Origin: Gordionus sp. m RMFG-2023
Taxonomy: Eukaryota; Nematomorpha; Gordioida; Chordodea; Parachordodidae
Direction: 5' to 3'
Length of the DNA stretch: 64,000 bases
NCBI RefSeq assembly: GCF_954871325.1
Contig: NC_088776.1
Span: 48,316,569-48,380,568 of the forward strand
Made by a program: the position numbers and the translations under genes. Under the pieces are notes generated by a model that did no database searches, was not told where the DNA came from, and was given only the letters and a program-made list of their open reading frames with translations. Every line of letters starts with the position of its first letter. The stretch's first letter is position 1. This document shows positions 51,962-61,992 of this stretch, one piece after another.

Positions 51962-52613
51962 ACTTGTTTATAAAATCAATGATTTTATAAAAATTTACTC
52001 CCTGCACATTTATATAAAAATTTTGTTTAACCCACCCACCCAATGTTTGAAAATTAGTTTTTTTAATTTATTTTAATTAACTTATAAAATATGTATGAAA
52101 TAAAAAATGATTTAAAATAAATAGCAAAAAATATTTAAAAAGCCAATTCAAGCAATAAAACTGCTTTTGAATTTAAATGAAGTTTATGTAAATTATTTTC
52201 TTGTATCTTTTATTCAACATATAAAGTAAATTTGCAACAAAATAAATAAAAAAAAATAGAAAAAGAATTAAAAACCACCTTTCTTTACTAATATTATTGA
52301 TTTTAAGTTGTTTAATTGAAAGTAAAATATCAGGCATCCAATAAGCAGTATGATAGAGCCTAATAGAGGTCAGCACATCCTGAACTAGGTAGAGTATTTC
52401 TATTCAGTTTTTTGACCTGGCCCACAATAATATTTTGTACAATTTATCCAGCCTGCCCTTTTTTGCCATTAAGGTATTGTGGTCTGGTGAAAAATATCAT
52501 CATTACCAGAAAATCATATTAGATCAATAGGCTATAAAATAATTAGCAAATTATTTTGTAATGCTATTTTATGTAAGATAAATTAAATTTATACAATCTG
52601 AATAGGAATAAAT
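51962..52613. other. intergenic between foldback element and eS24 gene
   Basis: AT-rich. Phrases such as TGGCCCACAATA and CAGCCTGCCC suggest a decayed miniature element. No gene. Confidence 0.4.
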
Positions 52614-52619
52614 TTTATT
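52614..52619 (-). terminator. probable poly(A) signal of the eS24 gene
   Basis: AATAAA on the minus strand, about 55 bases past the eS24 stop codon. Confidence 0.6.
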
Positions 52620-52673
52620 TGAATTATATTGGTATTTTATACATAAATATGAAAAATTAGCCTAATATCAAAT

Positions 52674-53207
52674 TTAAGTCTTTTTTGCTGCTGCTGAACC
52701 AACTTTGGCTTTAGCTGTTCCTCTGACTTTTTTCTGCCTATTTTTCCTTTCTTTACGTTGTTTTCTACCAGATTTAGGCTTCTCATATAACCCTTGCTAA
52801 AATATTTGTAAATATATAAATATAACAATTATTATTTAACTCTCTGTAGCCTATATTTAGGTTCCATTTTTTTGGCAAGGTCTAATGTGTCATATATCAA
52901 AGCAAAGCCTGTTGATTTACCTCCACCAAACTTAGATCGAACACCAAACACAAACACTAAATCTGATGTGCATTTGTACATTTTTGCCAATTTATCCCTT
53001 ATCTCTACTTTGGGCATGGTTGCTTTACCTGGGTGCAATATATCTACGACCTTAAAATGTATGGATTAAAATATAAATAAATCATAAATACCATTTGTTT
53101 TCGACTTAATAAACGATTTGTCATAAATTTTCTGGTACGAATAGTTGCAGTTGTCTCCTATATTAAATAGCATTAGAACATATATAAATAACACATGAAA
53201 TTACCAT
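52674..53207 (-). CDS. RPS24: 40S ribosomal protein eS24
   Basis: A small-subunit ribosomal protein of the eS24 family. Exons on the minus strand: 53205-53207 (ATG only, inferred), 53092-53157 ([20 protein letters not shown], then QM), 52841-53050 ([20 protein letters not shown]...[17 protein letters not shown]...YRLQR) and 52674-52796 ([20 protein letters not shown]...[14 protein letters not shown], stop). All junctions are GT-AG and in phase 0. The product is 133 residues, the same length as human RPS24, and matches along its whole length. Introns are only 47, 41 and 44 bp. The ATG-only first exon agrees with the gene structure in vertebrates; it is the least certain part. The sequence just upstream (ATCCTTTCG on the minus strand) could be a pyrimidine-rich TOP-like start. 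Confidence 0.97.
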
Positions 53208-53810
53208 ATCGAAAGGATATAATGCTAATCAACAAATTTTTTAAAAAATAAAATTTACCTTTTAAATTTAGTATAAAAAAATTTATTTTGATGGTGGCAC
53301 TAATTAATATTATTTTAGATGAAATAAAGTTTAAATGAATATATTTATTTAAATTTTCTGAAATAATATTTTTTTAACATAAATTTAATAAATAATAATA
53401 AATATATGTAATATTATCTTAAAATATTTACAGAATTATTTTTATTAATATATTTATCATTTATCTAGTTCCCCAATTTATTTATAGAACAAAAATACAA
53501 TTTGATAATAAATTATAAATGTTAAGCGTTGCAGCTTTGATATAATTTAGATTTAAAATCAAAATATGTTGTTTTATCTGTAAGAATTTTCTAAATAGAT
53601 GAATTACTAATAGTTCAAGGGTAAAATATAGTTATAGAGGACATTACATATTACATTATGAATATTTTTGTTTGATTATTTTATCAAAAGAGTTTTTTAT
53701 ATTATAATACCTTTTTTTTCTAGTATGTAAATAATATCGAGGTTCGGTTTATAAACAACACTATCACATTTTTTAAATTCTACAAATGAATTATTTCTTT
53801 TTAAAAAATA
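53208..53810. promoter_or_regulatory. candidate shared upstream region of eS24 (-) and a candidate gene (+)
   Basis: A non-repetitive AT-rich gap between the eS24 start on the minus strand and the candidate membrane-protein start at 53811 on the plus strand. A divergent promoter is an inference from the layout only; no defined element was recognised. Confidence 0.3.
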
Positions 53811-54296
53811 ATGTCGATTATAGGTAATAAAGTATATTTTGTATTTGGAATTATTATATTCTGTTTCGGTATTATTGGATTTCGGTTATATTATCTTAAA
53901 TATTATTCTATAACAAGTTAAAATATAAATAAACACTTTATTAAATATATTTATAGCCTTTTATTCTTCAAACCATTTACAATCACCTCAACTTCAGAAA
54001 AAATTTAAAACCTACTCAGTTAAATAATACCCTAATCTAATATATTTAACATTGATTTTTAGGCTGCTCTAGATATAAATACAAAAAGATATGAATTAAA
54101 TAAAAATCCAAATTTCAATATAGATTTATTAAATAAAAATATGCATCCAGTATATGCATCTCTTTCTATGCCTTCTACACAATATAATTCTAAAAAGAAT
54201 GATTCAAATCAAATATATCTCTCAATATTCTCAATTATGATATTTGGATTAATTATTTTTATTGCATTTTCAACAGTAAGATTTAAATACTTCTGA
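53811..54296 (+). CDS. candidate small membrane protein, unrecognised
   Basis: Two open segments that look more protein-like than their surroundings. 53811-53916 starts with ATG and reads MSIIGNKVYFVFGIIIFCFG, a hydrophobic helix. 54063-54296 follows a good acceptor (ATTGATTTTTAG|) and reads AALDINTKRYELNKNPNFNI..., ending in a second hydrophobic stretch (IYLSIFSIMIFGLIIFIAFS). The phases do not join at the last possible donor of the first segment (53916); a phase-0 donor exists at 53831 (AAA|GTATAT). An alternative reading is one exon plus a chance frame in AT-rich DNA. ACA|GTAAGA near 54279 could be a further donor. No family recognised. Confidence 0.3.
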
Positions 54297-54305
54297 TGTG
54301 CTAAT

Positions 54306-54583
54306 TAGAGATCTGCAATAAGTAGATTTTAACCTAAATTTCTATCCACTCATTTTAAAATTTTTTTTAACCTGCCCAATTAAAAATTATTTCATTTTGG
54401 CCTTTATACTTAAACTGATAAAATATACAATATTATGAAATATAATAATTTTTAATAAATATCAACCTGTTCTGCTCATCTTGTCCCAGAAATATTTCAA
54501 ATTCACCTACCCACCTATTGTCTTAAATATATTTTGCCTTACCTATCTGTGGGTTGGCTTAAAATTTGACTATTGCAGATCTA
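54306..54583. mobile_element. miniature element, AGATCTGCAATA inverted ends
   Basis: The left end TAGAGATCTGCAATA and the right end, inverted, ATAGATCTGCAATA, followed by similar TTTTAA words. About 278 bp, with CCTGCC/CCTACC-rich interior. No clean target duplication. Belongs with other AGAGACCTGCAG-ended elements here. Confidence 0.6.
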
Positions 54584-54980
54584 TATGAGCTTTTGGAGCA
54601 CGGGCAAATGGATTAGATGGAATATTACAGAAATATCTATTCCATTCTATCCTTTTATATTTATTTTATTGAAAATTATATAAATAATATACTTTTTTCT
54701 GACTATAAATATTAGAGACCTGTAAGCCATAAATCTGGCCCTGTCTAAAGTGGTATCAAGTCATAATATACTATGATTTTAAGAATATAGGCCTGGCTTA
54801 ACAATATAAAATCACAAATTTGGGCAGGCCTAATTTTTTAAAATACATTCTAATTATATCAATCTGTGTATGGATAAATGATATTAATATTAAGAGCATT
54901 TAGGATAAGAATATATAGCTCTATTTTCTAATATCTGATAGTGACAAACCATGAGTTTAGGGAAGCAATTGAATCTTTAT

Positions 54981-57634
54981 CAGAGACCTGCAGATTGCTG
55001 AAATACCATTTGCATGGCTTGGCCTAGACTTTAAAAAAAAATTTTTTGGCCTGGCCAGGTGAAAGAAAAATTCTGTCCAGATTTCTTTGAAAAAATTTTT
55101 TGGCCAAGGTGTGTAAATTTCTTTTGATGGCCTGGGTTTTTTAAAATAATAAATAATTATTCTGCATTTTACAGATCGTTTTTAATCAAATATGAAATCC
55201 ACTATAATAACTTTTCAAATTATCAAATCTCCCCATTTGTCATAAAAGGAGTGATTTTGAATTATCACACTTTTCTATTTGACTGGTCAATGGTAATTCT
55301 CTTATTTCCAGTTCCTTTTGTAATTTATAACAGTCATTTATATTAGTAATGGTCATTTTTCCCTTTCTAACTTGCAACATACTTAATTGTTTGAATTTGG
55401 GACAGAGAGAAGATAGATACTAAAATAAATTTTTCCCTTAATATTATATTATATTTTGAATGTTTCATTGTTGCTTTTAAATTGATTAAATATCTAAAAC
55501 TAGCTAATAACCTCTCAAGAATGAAGGGGTGAGGGGTAATTACTTAGTTTATGTATATGGTACTAAGTATGGTTTATACTAAAATTTAGGAGAAAAAGAG
55601 GTAAAATTGTTGCAATGTAACCTGTGAGCATTAAGGGTATTGGAAATATCAAAATTTAAATTTGTGATAGGATTCATATTGGGTAAAATTAAAAATAGAG
55701 ATGCTTCAAAATTTTTGAATTTTAAATATGGGCTAGACATTGGCCTCAAATTTTTGTTTTGCAGACTCAGATAGGCCTGATCAAAAAACCACGTCCCATG
55801 CAACTTTCCCAAAATTTTGCCATTTATTTCTATTGTAATTTAATAATAATGTCTTAAATTTAATTTTATATTTAGAATAAAATTTAAATTTGTGATAGAA
55901 ATCATATTGAATAAAATTTTAAATAGAGATGCTTGGAAATTTTTTAATTTTAAATATGGGGTAGACATTGGCCTGAAATTTTTTTCGCAGACATAGCCAG
56001 GCCTGATCAAAAAATTAAGTCCCATGCAACTTTCATAAAATTTTGCCATTTATTTTTATTGTAATTTAATAACAATGTCTTAAATTTAATTTATTTTATA
56101 TTCCATTTATTTCTATTATAATTTAATAACAATATCTTAAATTTAATTTTATATAAATTTAAATTTGTGATAGAAATCATATTGGATAAAATTTTAAATA
56201 GATATGCTTGAAATTTTTTTAATTTTAAATATGAACGAGGCATTGGCCTGAAATTTTTTCTCTCAAACCTGGCCAACCCATAATAATTTTTCCTTAAGCC
56301 TGGAGATAGGTAAATCTCTGAAAACCATATTGTTTTGAAAATTTTCTCAAGCCCGCCAAAGACCATAATATAGTTGAGAACTGAAATAAAATATATAAAA
56401 GTCATAATTCATTTAAAAATAAAATCAGAATATGAAAGTTGCATGGGCTTAGTTTTTTAATCAGACTGGCGATTTTCTGCAAAAAAATTTTCAGGTCAAT
56501 GTCTAGCCCATATTTAAAATTAAAAAAATTTCAAGCATTTCTATTTTATATTTTACCCAATATGATTTCTATCACAAATCTAAATTTTATTCTAAATATA
56601 AAATTAAATTTAAGACATTTTTATTAAATTACAATAAAAATAAATGGCAAAATTTTATGAAAGTTTCATGGGACTTGGTTTTGATCAGGCCTGGCTATGT
56701 CTACAAAAAAAAAATTTCAGGCCAATGTCTAGCCCATATTTAAAATTCAAAAATTTTGAAGCATCTCTATTTTTAATTTTACTTAATAGATTCCTATCAC
56801 AAATTTAAATTTTGATATTTCTAATACATGCTCACGGTATACATTGCAACAATTTTGCCTCTTTTTCTCCTAAATTTTAATATTTATATAAAATTTATTA
56901 ATAAAGTATATTTAGTACCATACACACTAACTAAATAATTACCCTTCAACCCCGTCAGCTAGTATGGTAATAAACGGCAAAATTTTAATTGTGGTTCGAC
57001 TCTCGTATAGGGCAAAAAAATTACAATACACTATATAGTCTCCTTAAATTTTAAATACATTAGGAAGATACGAAAACGATCATGTTTTAATTATGAAGAT
57101 TATATATATATTAGATTATGATTAGTTGAATAATTAATTTGAATAGTATTTTAATAGAAAATCTTCGAAGGCCTCATTAATAGTAAACGCATTATTGTTC
57201 AAGCTTTGCGTTATTTAAAGCTTCATAATTACCGCCAATTCTTCATAGTTAATTTATTTTTTTTGAAATATACATCGTAACATGTGTTTTTCAAATTTTA
57301 TCATAGCGTTATCATCATAACGATCCATATTTATAAATTATACTTATTTATTAGCTTGATTTTGTAAATAACGAACCACTTGAACATAACGCTTTTACTA
57401 TAAATGAGGCCTAAATCGAAAAAATGGGAATATGATAAGTGAATGAATGTGATATATAGTTCTTTGATACATATTTTAAAAAATATTGCATTTAATTTTT
57501 AGAGATAATGACGTTTTTAATATATTTGTCCTAACCTTTTTTTTAAAAATATTTTTTAGGACCGACCCGAGTATATTAAAAAAAATAAAAATATGGCCCG
57601 GCCCGTATACTCATTCCCGGCCTGCAGGTCTCTA
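54981..57634. mobile_element. 2.65-kb AGAGACCTGCAG-ended element containing a palindromic array
   Basis: The left end CAGAGACCTGCAG and the right end, inverted, TAGAGACCTGCAGG, followed on both sides by GGCCTGG/GGCCGGG-rich sequence. The flanking 8-mers ATCTTTAT and ATTTTTAA match only in 6 of 8 positions, so the boundary duplication is uncertain. The interior is dominated by the palindrome at 55525-56962. No transposase was seen. It could instead be two separate half elements. Confidence 0.5.
55525..56962. repeat. palindrome built of tandem ~200-250-bp units
   Basis: Left arm: units at about 55579-55812, 55840-56049 and 56110-56290, all sharing TTTGTGATAGRAATCATATT, ATGCTT-AAATTTTT and AAATATGGGCTAGACATTGG. 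Right arm, inverted: units at about 56430-56640 and 56640-56880. The outer flanks also pair (GGGGTAATTACTTAGTTTAT near 55530 against CTAAATAATTACCC near 56930). The similar open frames across it (for example RPMSTPYLKLKNFQASLF) come from the repeat and are not evidence for protein. Confidence 0.85.
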
Positions 57635-58019
57635 ATTTTTAATAACCAAACCATTCAAAATAAGATTTATAAAGGAGCGAAATTCGTCTTTGTTTTTTAG
57701 TAAAATTCTCAGGAACTAAAATTGCTAGATTTTGAACTTTTTAATTAAATTTTTTTAGTTGAGATGGATAGGATAAGCGGTAAATATTTTATTCTTTTTA
57801 AATATTAAAATCCCTGCTCAGAATTTTCAATTTCTTCTTAGTATATAATATCAAAAAATTTTGAGCTAAAAATATTTTTAATAAATTTTTAAGAACATAG
57901 TTCATCTTAAATTAATTATTATTTTTAAAAAATAGGAAAAATTTTATTAAAAAAAAGAAAAGTTCAAAATAAAAAATATTTATCTTTATCTTTTATTTTT
58001 TTAAAAAATAGGCATTTTG

Positions 58020-58500
58020 GGGCATGACTAAAATACGCGCCCCCTATCAAAGAAGCTTAATTTAATTATATTAATATAGAATCGTATTTAGATGAGTCAG
58101 AAAATGTTTTTTTTTATTTAAAAAAATGGCAACATAGTAAAATTTAAAAAAAAATTTTGTCAAAAAAAAAGAAATTCTCAATAAGTTATAAATAATTTAT
58201 AAACTTAGTATTAACATTTTTTGATTCCTTTTAATAAATTATATATGATTCAGCGTTCATTTTTTATATATTATGCTTCTTTGATAGGGGGCACATAGTT
58301 TAGTCATGTAAAAATAATAATTTTTTAAAAATTTTACTATGTTGCCATTTTTTTTAAATTAAAAAAAACATTTTCTAACTCATCTTATGAAGCTAAATAC
58401 GATTCTGTAATAATATAATTTAAATTAAGCTTATTTGATAGGGGGCGCGTAGTTGGGGGGGGGCGTAGTTTGGGGGGGGGCGCGTATTTTAGTTATGCCC
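58020..58500. mobile_element. hAT-type inverted-repeat element, 481 bp
   Basis: The left end GGGCATGACTAAAATACGCG and the right end, inverted, GGGCATAACTAAAATACGCG are flanked by a perfect 8-bp duplication GCATTTTG (58012-58019 and 58501-58508). Long arms pair through CCCCCTATCAAA, AAGCTTAATTTA and GGCAACATAGTAAAATTT. The right end carries two extra G-tract copies of CGTAGTT. Noncoding. Confidence 0.88.
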
Positions 58501-58709
58501 GCATTTTGTAATTGGCTTCGGCATTTATTTTTTAAACATAAAATCTCACAATATATTAGCTTGATTTTTTTTTAATTAAAAAATAAGCAATTTTATATTT
58601 GCTTCCTGCATGTGTTTTATTTATTTTAGTAAAAATAATATTAATTTTTTATAGTAAATATAAAATAATAACGTAATAAAAATGGTATTAATTTTTTTAG
58701 CATAATAAG

Positions 58710-59147
58710 AATTTGAGGTCTATAATGGGCAGGTTTTTAGCCAAAAAGCCCTCCCACTCGTTTGGAAATTTTTTAAATACTTCTAATTTTTTAAAAAAAA
58801 TTTACCCGCCCGCCTATCCATTCATCTATAAATTTTGTTTAACTCGCCCCCCCCCCCTAATATTTCAAAATTATTCTAAGGCTAGTTTAGCTCTTCGTTT
58901 ATTTTAATGTATTTATAATTAAACTAATATAATATGCTATATTATGAAATAAAACTATTATTTTTAATAAATTGAAGTCTATTCTACTCATTTCCCCTAA
59001 AAAATATTGAAAATTCACCCGTCCACCGCCCATTACTTAAAATTTTTAAACCCCGCTACCCGCCCAATGTTGAAAAATTTTTAAAAAACCCAACTACGCC
59101 CGCCCTGAGTTAGGGCGGGCTACAAACTCGCCCAATGCAGTCCTCTA
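58710..59147. mobile_element. miniature element related to the AGAGACCTGCA group
   Basis: The left end TTGAGGTCTATAATGGGCAG and the right end, inverted, TAGAGGACTGCATTGGGCGA pair imperfectly. The interior is rich in CCCGCC/CGCCC words. No clear target duplication. Confidence 0.55.
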
Positions 59148-59390
59148 GTAAGAATTTTTAATGCTTTCCTTGCTGGACACTTTATCACTGATATTTGGTG
59201 ATATATATCTCAATTTCTCATCAGTGGCACTTAAGAATTTCCTGCCTTTATTTCTTTAATTATCAACGTCTTCTTCTTTAATCATTTCTATTAGATTTAG
59301 GGGGAGGGGAGGTGATAATAATGTTGTCAATATACCTTTCATTTCTTTGCAAAGAACAGCTTAGAGCTTTTCAAATATGGTTTTATCCAT
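59145..59390 (-). pseudogene. decayed coding-like stretch, unrecognised
   Basis: The minus strand from ATG (59388-59390) to TAG (59145-59147) is 82 codons with two internal TAA codons but otherwise protein-like text: MDKTIFEKL, AVLCKEMKGILTTLLSPPLP, LNLIEMIKEEDVDN, RNKGRKFLSATDEKLRYISP, NISDKVSSKESIKNSY. Base composition is less AT-biased than the flanks. It may be a dead host exon or a transposon remnant. No family recognised. Confidence 0.3.
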
Positions 59391-60637
59391 TATTTAAATT
59401 ATTTATTTAACAATTCAGAGTAAAGGTAAAAGATATCTAACGAGTAAATGTTGGATCATTTACCCATTTTTATTTCCTACTTAAAGTGAAGTCCGAAATT
59501 TTACGCATTTTTCCGATATTACGATAAATATATCAATTTCTCTGCTATGGTGACATTCTCACACGGAGAAGATTGCTATAAAAAAATCTATATATATAAT
59601 TATGAGATGACTATTAAAAAAAAATTATTTTTATATTTAAATTACTGAAAATTTCGTTAAAATATTTGAAGTTTTATTTATTCGCCTTAATTTTGTATAA
59701 TTCATATTGGGATTTGGGAATCTCGATGATTTTAAATTATTCACCGAAAACGGAAATTTTGATTTGATTGTAAATGTATTCTAGCATGTGTAAAGTGCCT
59801 GTCCCATGAAATTTCTGACAATCCGTAGACTAACGTATTTTTATATGAATAGTTCCAAAGTAAAAAACAATTTTTTTTGAAATTTACAGTTATAAGGAAT
59901 TTATACATCTGGTATACATTTCCGGTCATCCAATTTTTTTACACGGGGTATTTTTAATATCCCGATTTATCATTACATTATGTCACAGCTGAAATTTTAG
60001 AAAGTACGTGTATTTTTGTTGACCTTACGGGAAGATATACCCTATAGAAAATTTGCACTGGTACTTATAATATATGGTTTGCCCTGCGTGCAGGGTTCAA
60101 AGAATAAATTATTATCAAAGAAAAATACATTACATTTTTATCCTTTTATTATAAAAAAATTTTTAAAACCTCTTTTAAGGTTGCGTCCTAAACCTTGTTT
60201 CAAAAGTTTTATAACGTTAGACTGTGTTCAAATCAAGAAATTAAATTTACAAACTTTAGAAACTTTATTGAAAATAAATAAATAAGCTATTTTAAATATA
60301 AAAATAAAACATGCCAAAAACAATTCTAGAAAATGTTATAAAATTTAACAGATATTTCAATAAAATTTGCGAAACATTAACCTTTCTAATCTTTTAAAAA
60401 TAGTTTTAAATATCTAATGATAGAATTTTGAAAATTTCAGAAATATGTTTGGACCATATTTTTATTTTTCTATTAATAAAAAAGAAACTTATTTCATCTT
60501 TTCAATAAAAAAATTTGAAAGTTTTCGAATTAAATCTTTTGATTTTTTGTCGTATACAAACATTTGAAGAATTTATTAAATTTACAATATTAGTTTTTAA
60601 AATCTTACTCTAAATATTTAATTTTCACTTATTTAAG
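59391..60637. other. upstream of the unknown gene; possible secretion-signal exon
   Basis: Mostly AT-rich. At 60001-60090, after TTTTAG|, an open frame reads RKFALVLIIYGLPCVQG, which looks like a signal-peptide core. It lacks an in-frame ATG, and the only donor in the right phase to reach 60650 (GTGCAG at 60088) is poor, so its link to the gene downstream is speculative. Confidence 0.3.
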
Positions 60638-61421
60638 ATTTTTTGTCAGTCAAATGATGGGAAAGACTTTAATATCACGAACGCCACTCATCTCGATGAA
60701 ATATTAGATCGCCAGAATTTACGTATCCTGACCAAACATTTGCTATATATATTCGAAAATTATCAATGCTTAGATTACTTAGAATTATTTCAGCAAACTT
60801 CCACAAAGCTACCCAGCGATTTTAATAGTAATACAATCGATGTTCCAGATAAACATGCTCCCAGAAAAAATGGGTGGTTTAATAAAGACGAATCAATTTT
60901 GCCTCCTAATTTTGATACATCGAAATCAGCTGATTATATGGGAGGAAGAAAAAATGAGGTACGTAAAGGAGGAAATATAAGAGATGACATGTCATCAAAA
61001 TTGCTGTTAAACGATTTAAAGAACCTCGAACAACTACTTGTCCAATACAAAATGAACAAAAATGGATTAGGTATAGCGGATTTAATTGCAAAAGACATTT
61101 TTTTTAAAAATTTTTAAACTAGAAATAAGTAAATAGATGTATATTATGGTTGGGCATATTGTCGTATAAACTATACTTAAACATTACAATTTAAATTAGT
61201 AAGCATTTAATAAATTAATTTTGTTTCACCATAAAGGCCCTCAAAGTTCTATTAGGCTCGATAACCTATTGTTAAAATTGAACAAAAATCTAAACTTTGC
61301 CTTACCCAGGAAATTAGAAAAAAAGGATTATTTACCATCAAATTATTCGTCCGAATCCGAAGATTACTACCATCATTCACATGTCAATCACGAATTAGGC
61401 GTTGATAAAAAATATTTATAA
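60638..61421 (+). CDS. unrecognised protein, last two exons
   Basis: Exon from about 60638 or 60650 (acceptors TTTAAG| and TTGTCAG|, both phase 0) to 61070 joins in phase 1 (TTAG|GTATAG ... ATAAAG|GC) to 61237-61421 (TAA). From 60650 it gives 201 residues: it opens SNDGKDFNITNATHLDEILD, then RQNLRILTKHLLYIFENYQC, an acidic/basic middle with KNGWFNKDESILPPNF, the amphipathic stretch LLLNDLKNLEQLLVQYKMNK, and a Ser/Glu/His-rich tail ending GVDKKYL. Several dibasic sites (PRKN, GGRKN, VRKGG, PRKLEKK) and almost no cysteines would fit a secreted or prohormone-like protein, but that is inference. Without splicing the frame ends at 61117. AATAAA at 61508. The 5' end is unknown. Confidence 0.6.
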
Positions 61422-61852
61422 CTCTAGATTTGTATTATGCCAACTTAATTTTATTCATTTTAATACGATTCGAAGTACTTTGTGCAATATATTTTATTTT
61501 ATTTATAAATAAATTATTTATGCTTGGATGATTGTTACTCCAGATAGTTCGTGAAAATTATTTTAACCATCTAAATATTAGGATTATTAACAAAATGTTT
61601 AAAACATTTTAATTCGTATTTTATTTTAAAATCAATAAATAATAGTTATACATATTCGTTTTTGAAAATAAATAATAATCGATTAGTAATAACAAAAAGA
61701 CTCAGTGTTAAATTATTAGCTTTTTATAAAATACCATGTTCGAGAAGAAGAAAAAATATATAAATCAGTTGCAAGTCAAATAGTGAGCAAGAATGATAAT
61801 AATATTCGGGTTTTTTCTTTCTAAAATCTAATCAGTAATTACCAAATTCCAG
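61422..61852. other. short 3' region and spacer
   Basis: Contains the probable poly(A) signal AATAAA at 61508-61513 for the upstream gene, then AT-rich spacer including ATGTTCGAGAAGAAG (61736), a possible short exon of the microprotein at 61853. Confidence 0.4.
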
Positions 61853-61948
61853 ATGATGTTCCTCCTGGTGGTTGTTTTATTATTCTATGGTGTGGCTTAT
61901 ATTCGATATCTTAATTCAAAAAATTACATTCAATCTACATTTTTTTAA
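61853..61948 (+). CDS. candidate 31-residue transmembrane microprotein
   Basis: ATGATG directly after TTCCAG| opens a 31-residue frame: MMFLLVVVLLFYGVAYIRYL, then NSKNYIQSTFF and TAA. It is one hydrophobic helix with a basic C-terminal side. An upstream short frame (MFEKKKKYINQLQ at 61736) could be joined in phase 0 through a weak donor (CAA|GTCAAA). Size and layout recall single-helix ER or mitochondrial microproteins, but I cannot assign a family, and hydrophobic frames arise easily in T-rich DNA. Confidence 0.25.
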   Translation: MMFLLVVVLLFYGVAYIRYLNSKNYIQSTFF

Positions 61949-61992
61949 AGAAAAAACGGAAAAGATAATTAATAAATAGTTTACAACAATTT

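Noticed and set aside
55579-56627. Series of similar open frames (MGKLHGTWFFDQAY..., RPMSTPYLKL...)
   Set aside because: They sit in the units of the 55525-56962 palindrome on both strands; similarity comes from the DNA repeat.
56958-57012. tRNA-like string with GGTTCGACTC
   Set aside because: The B-box-like GGTTCGACTC is there, but I could not pair an acceptor or T stem; probably chance.
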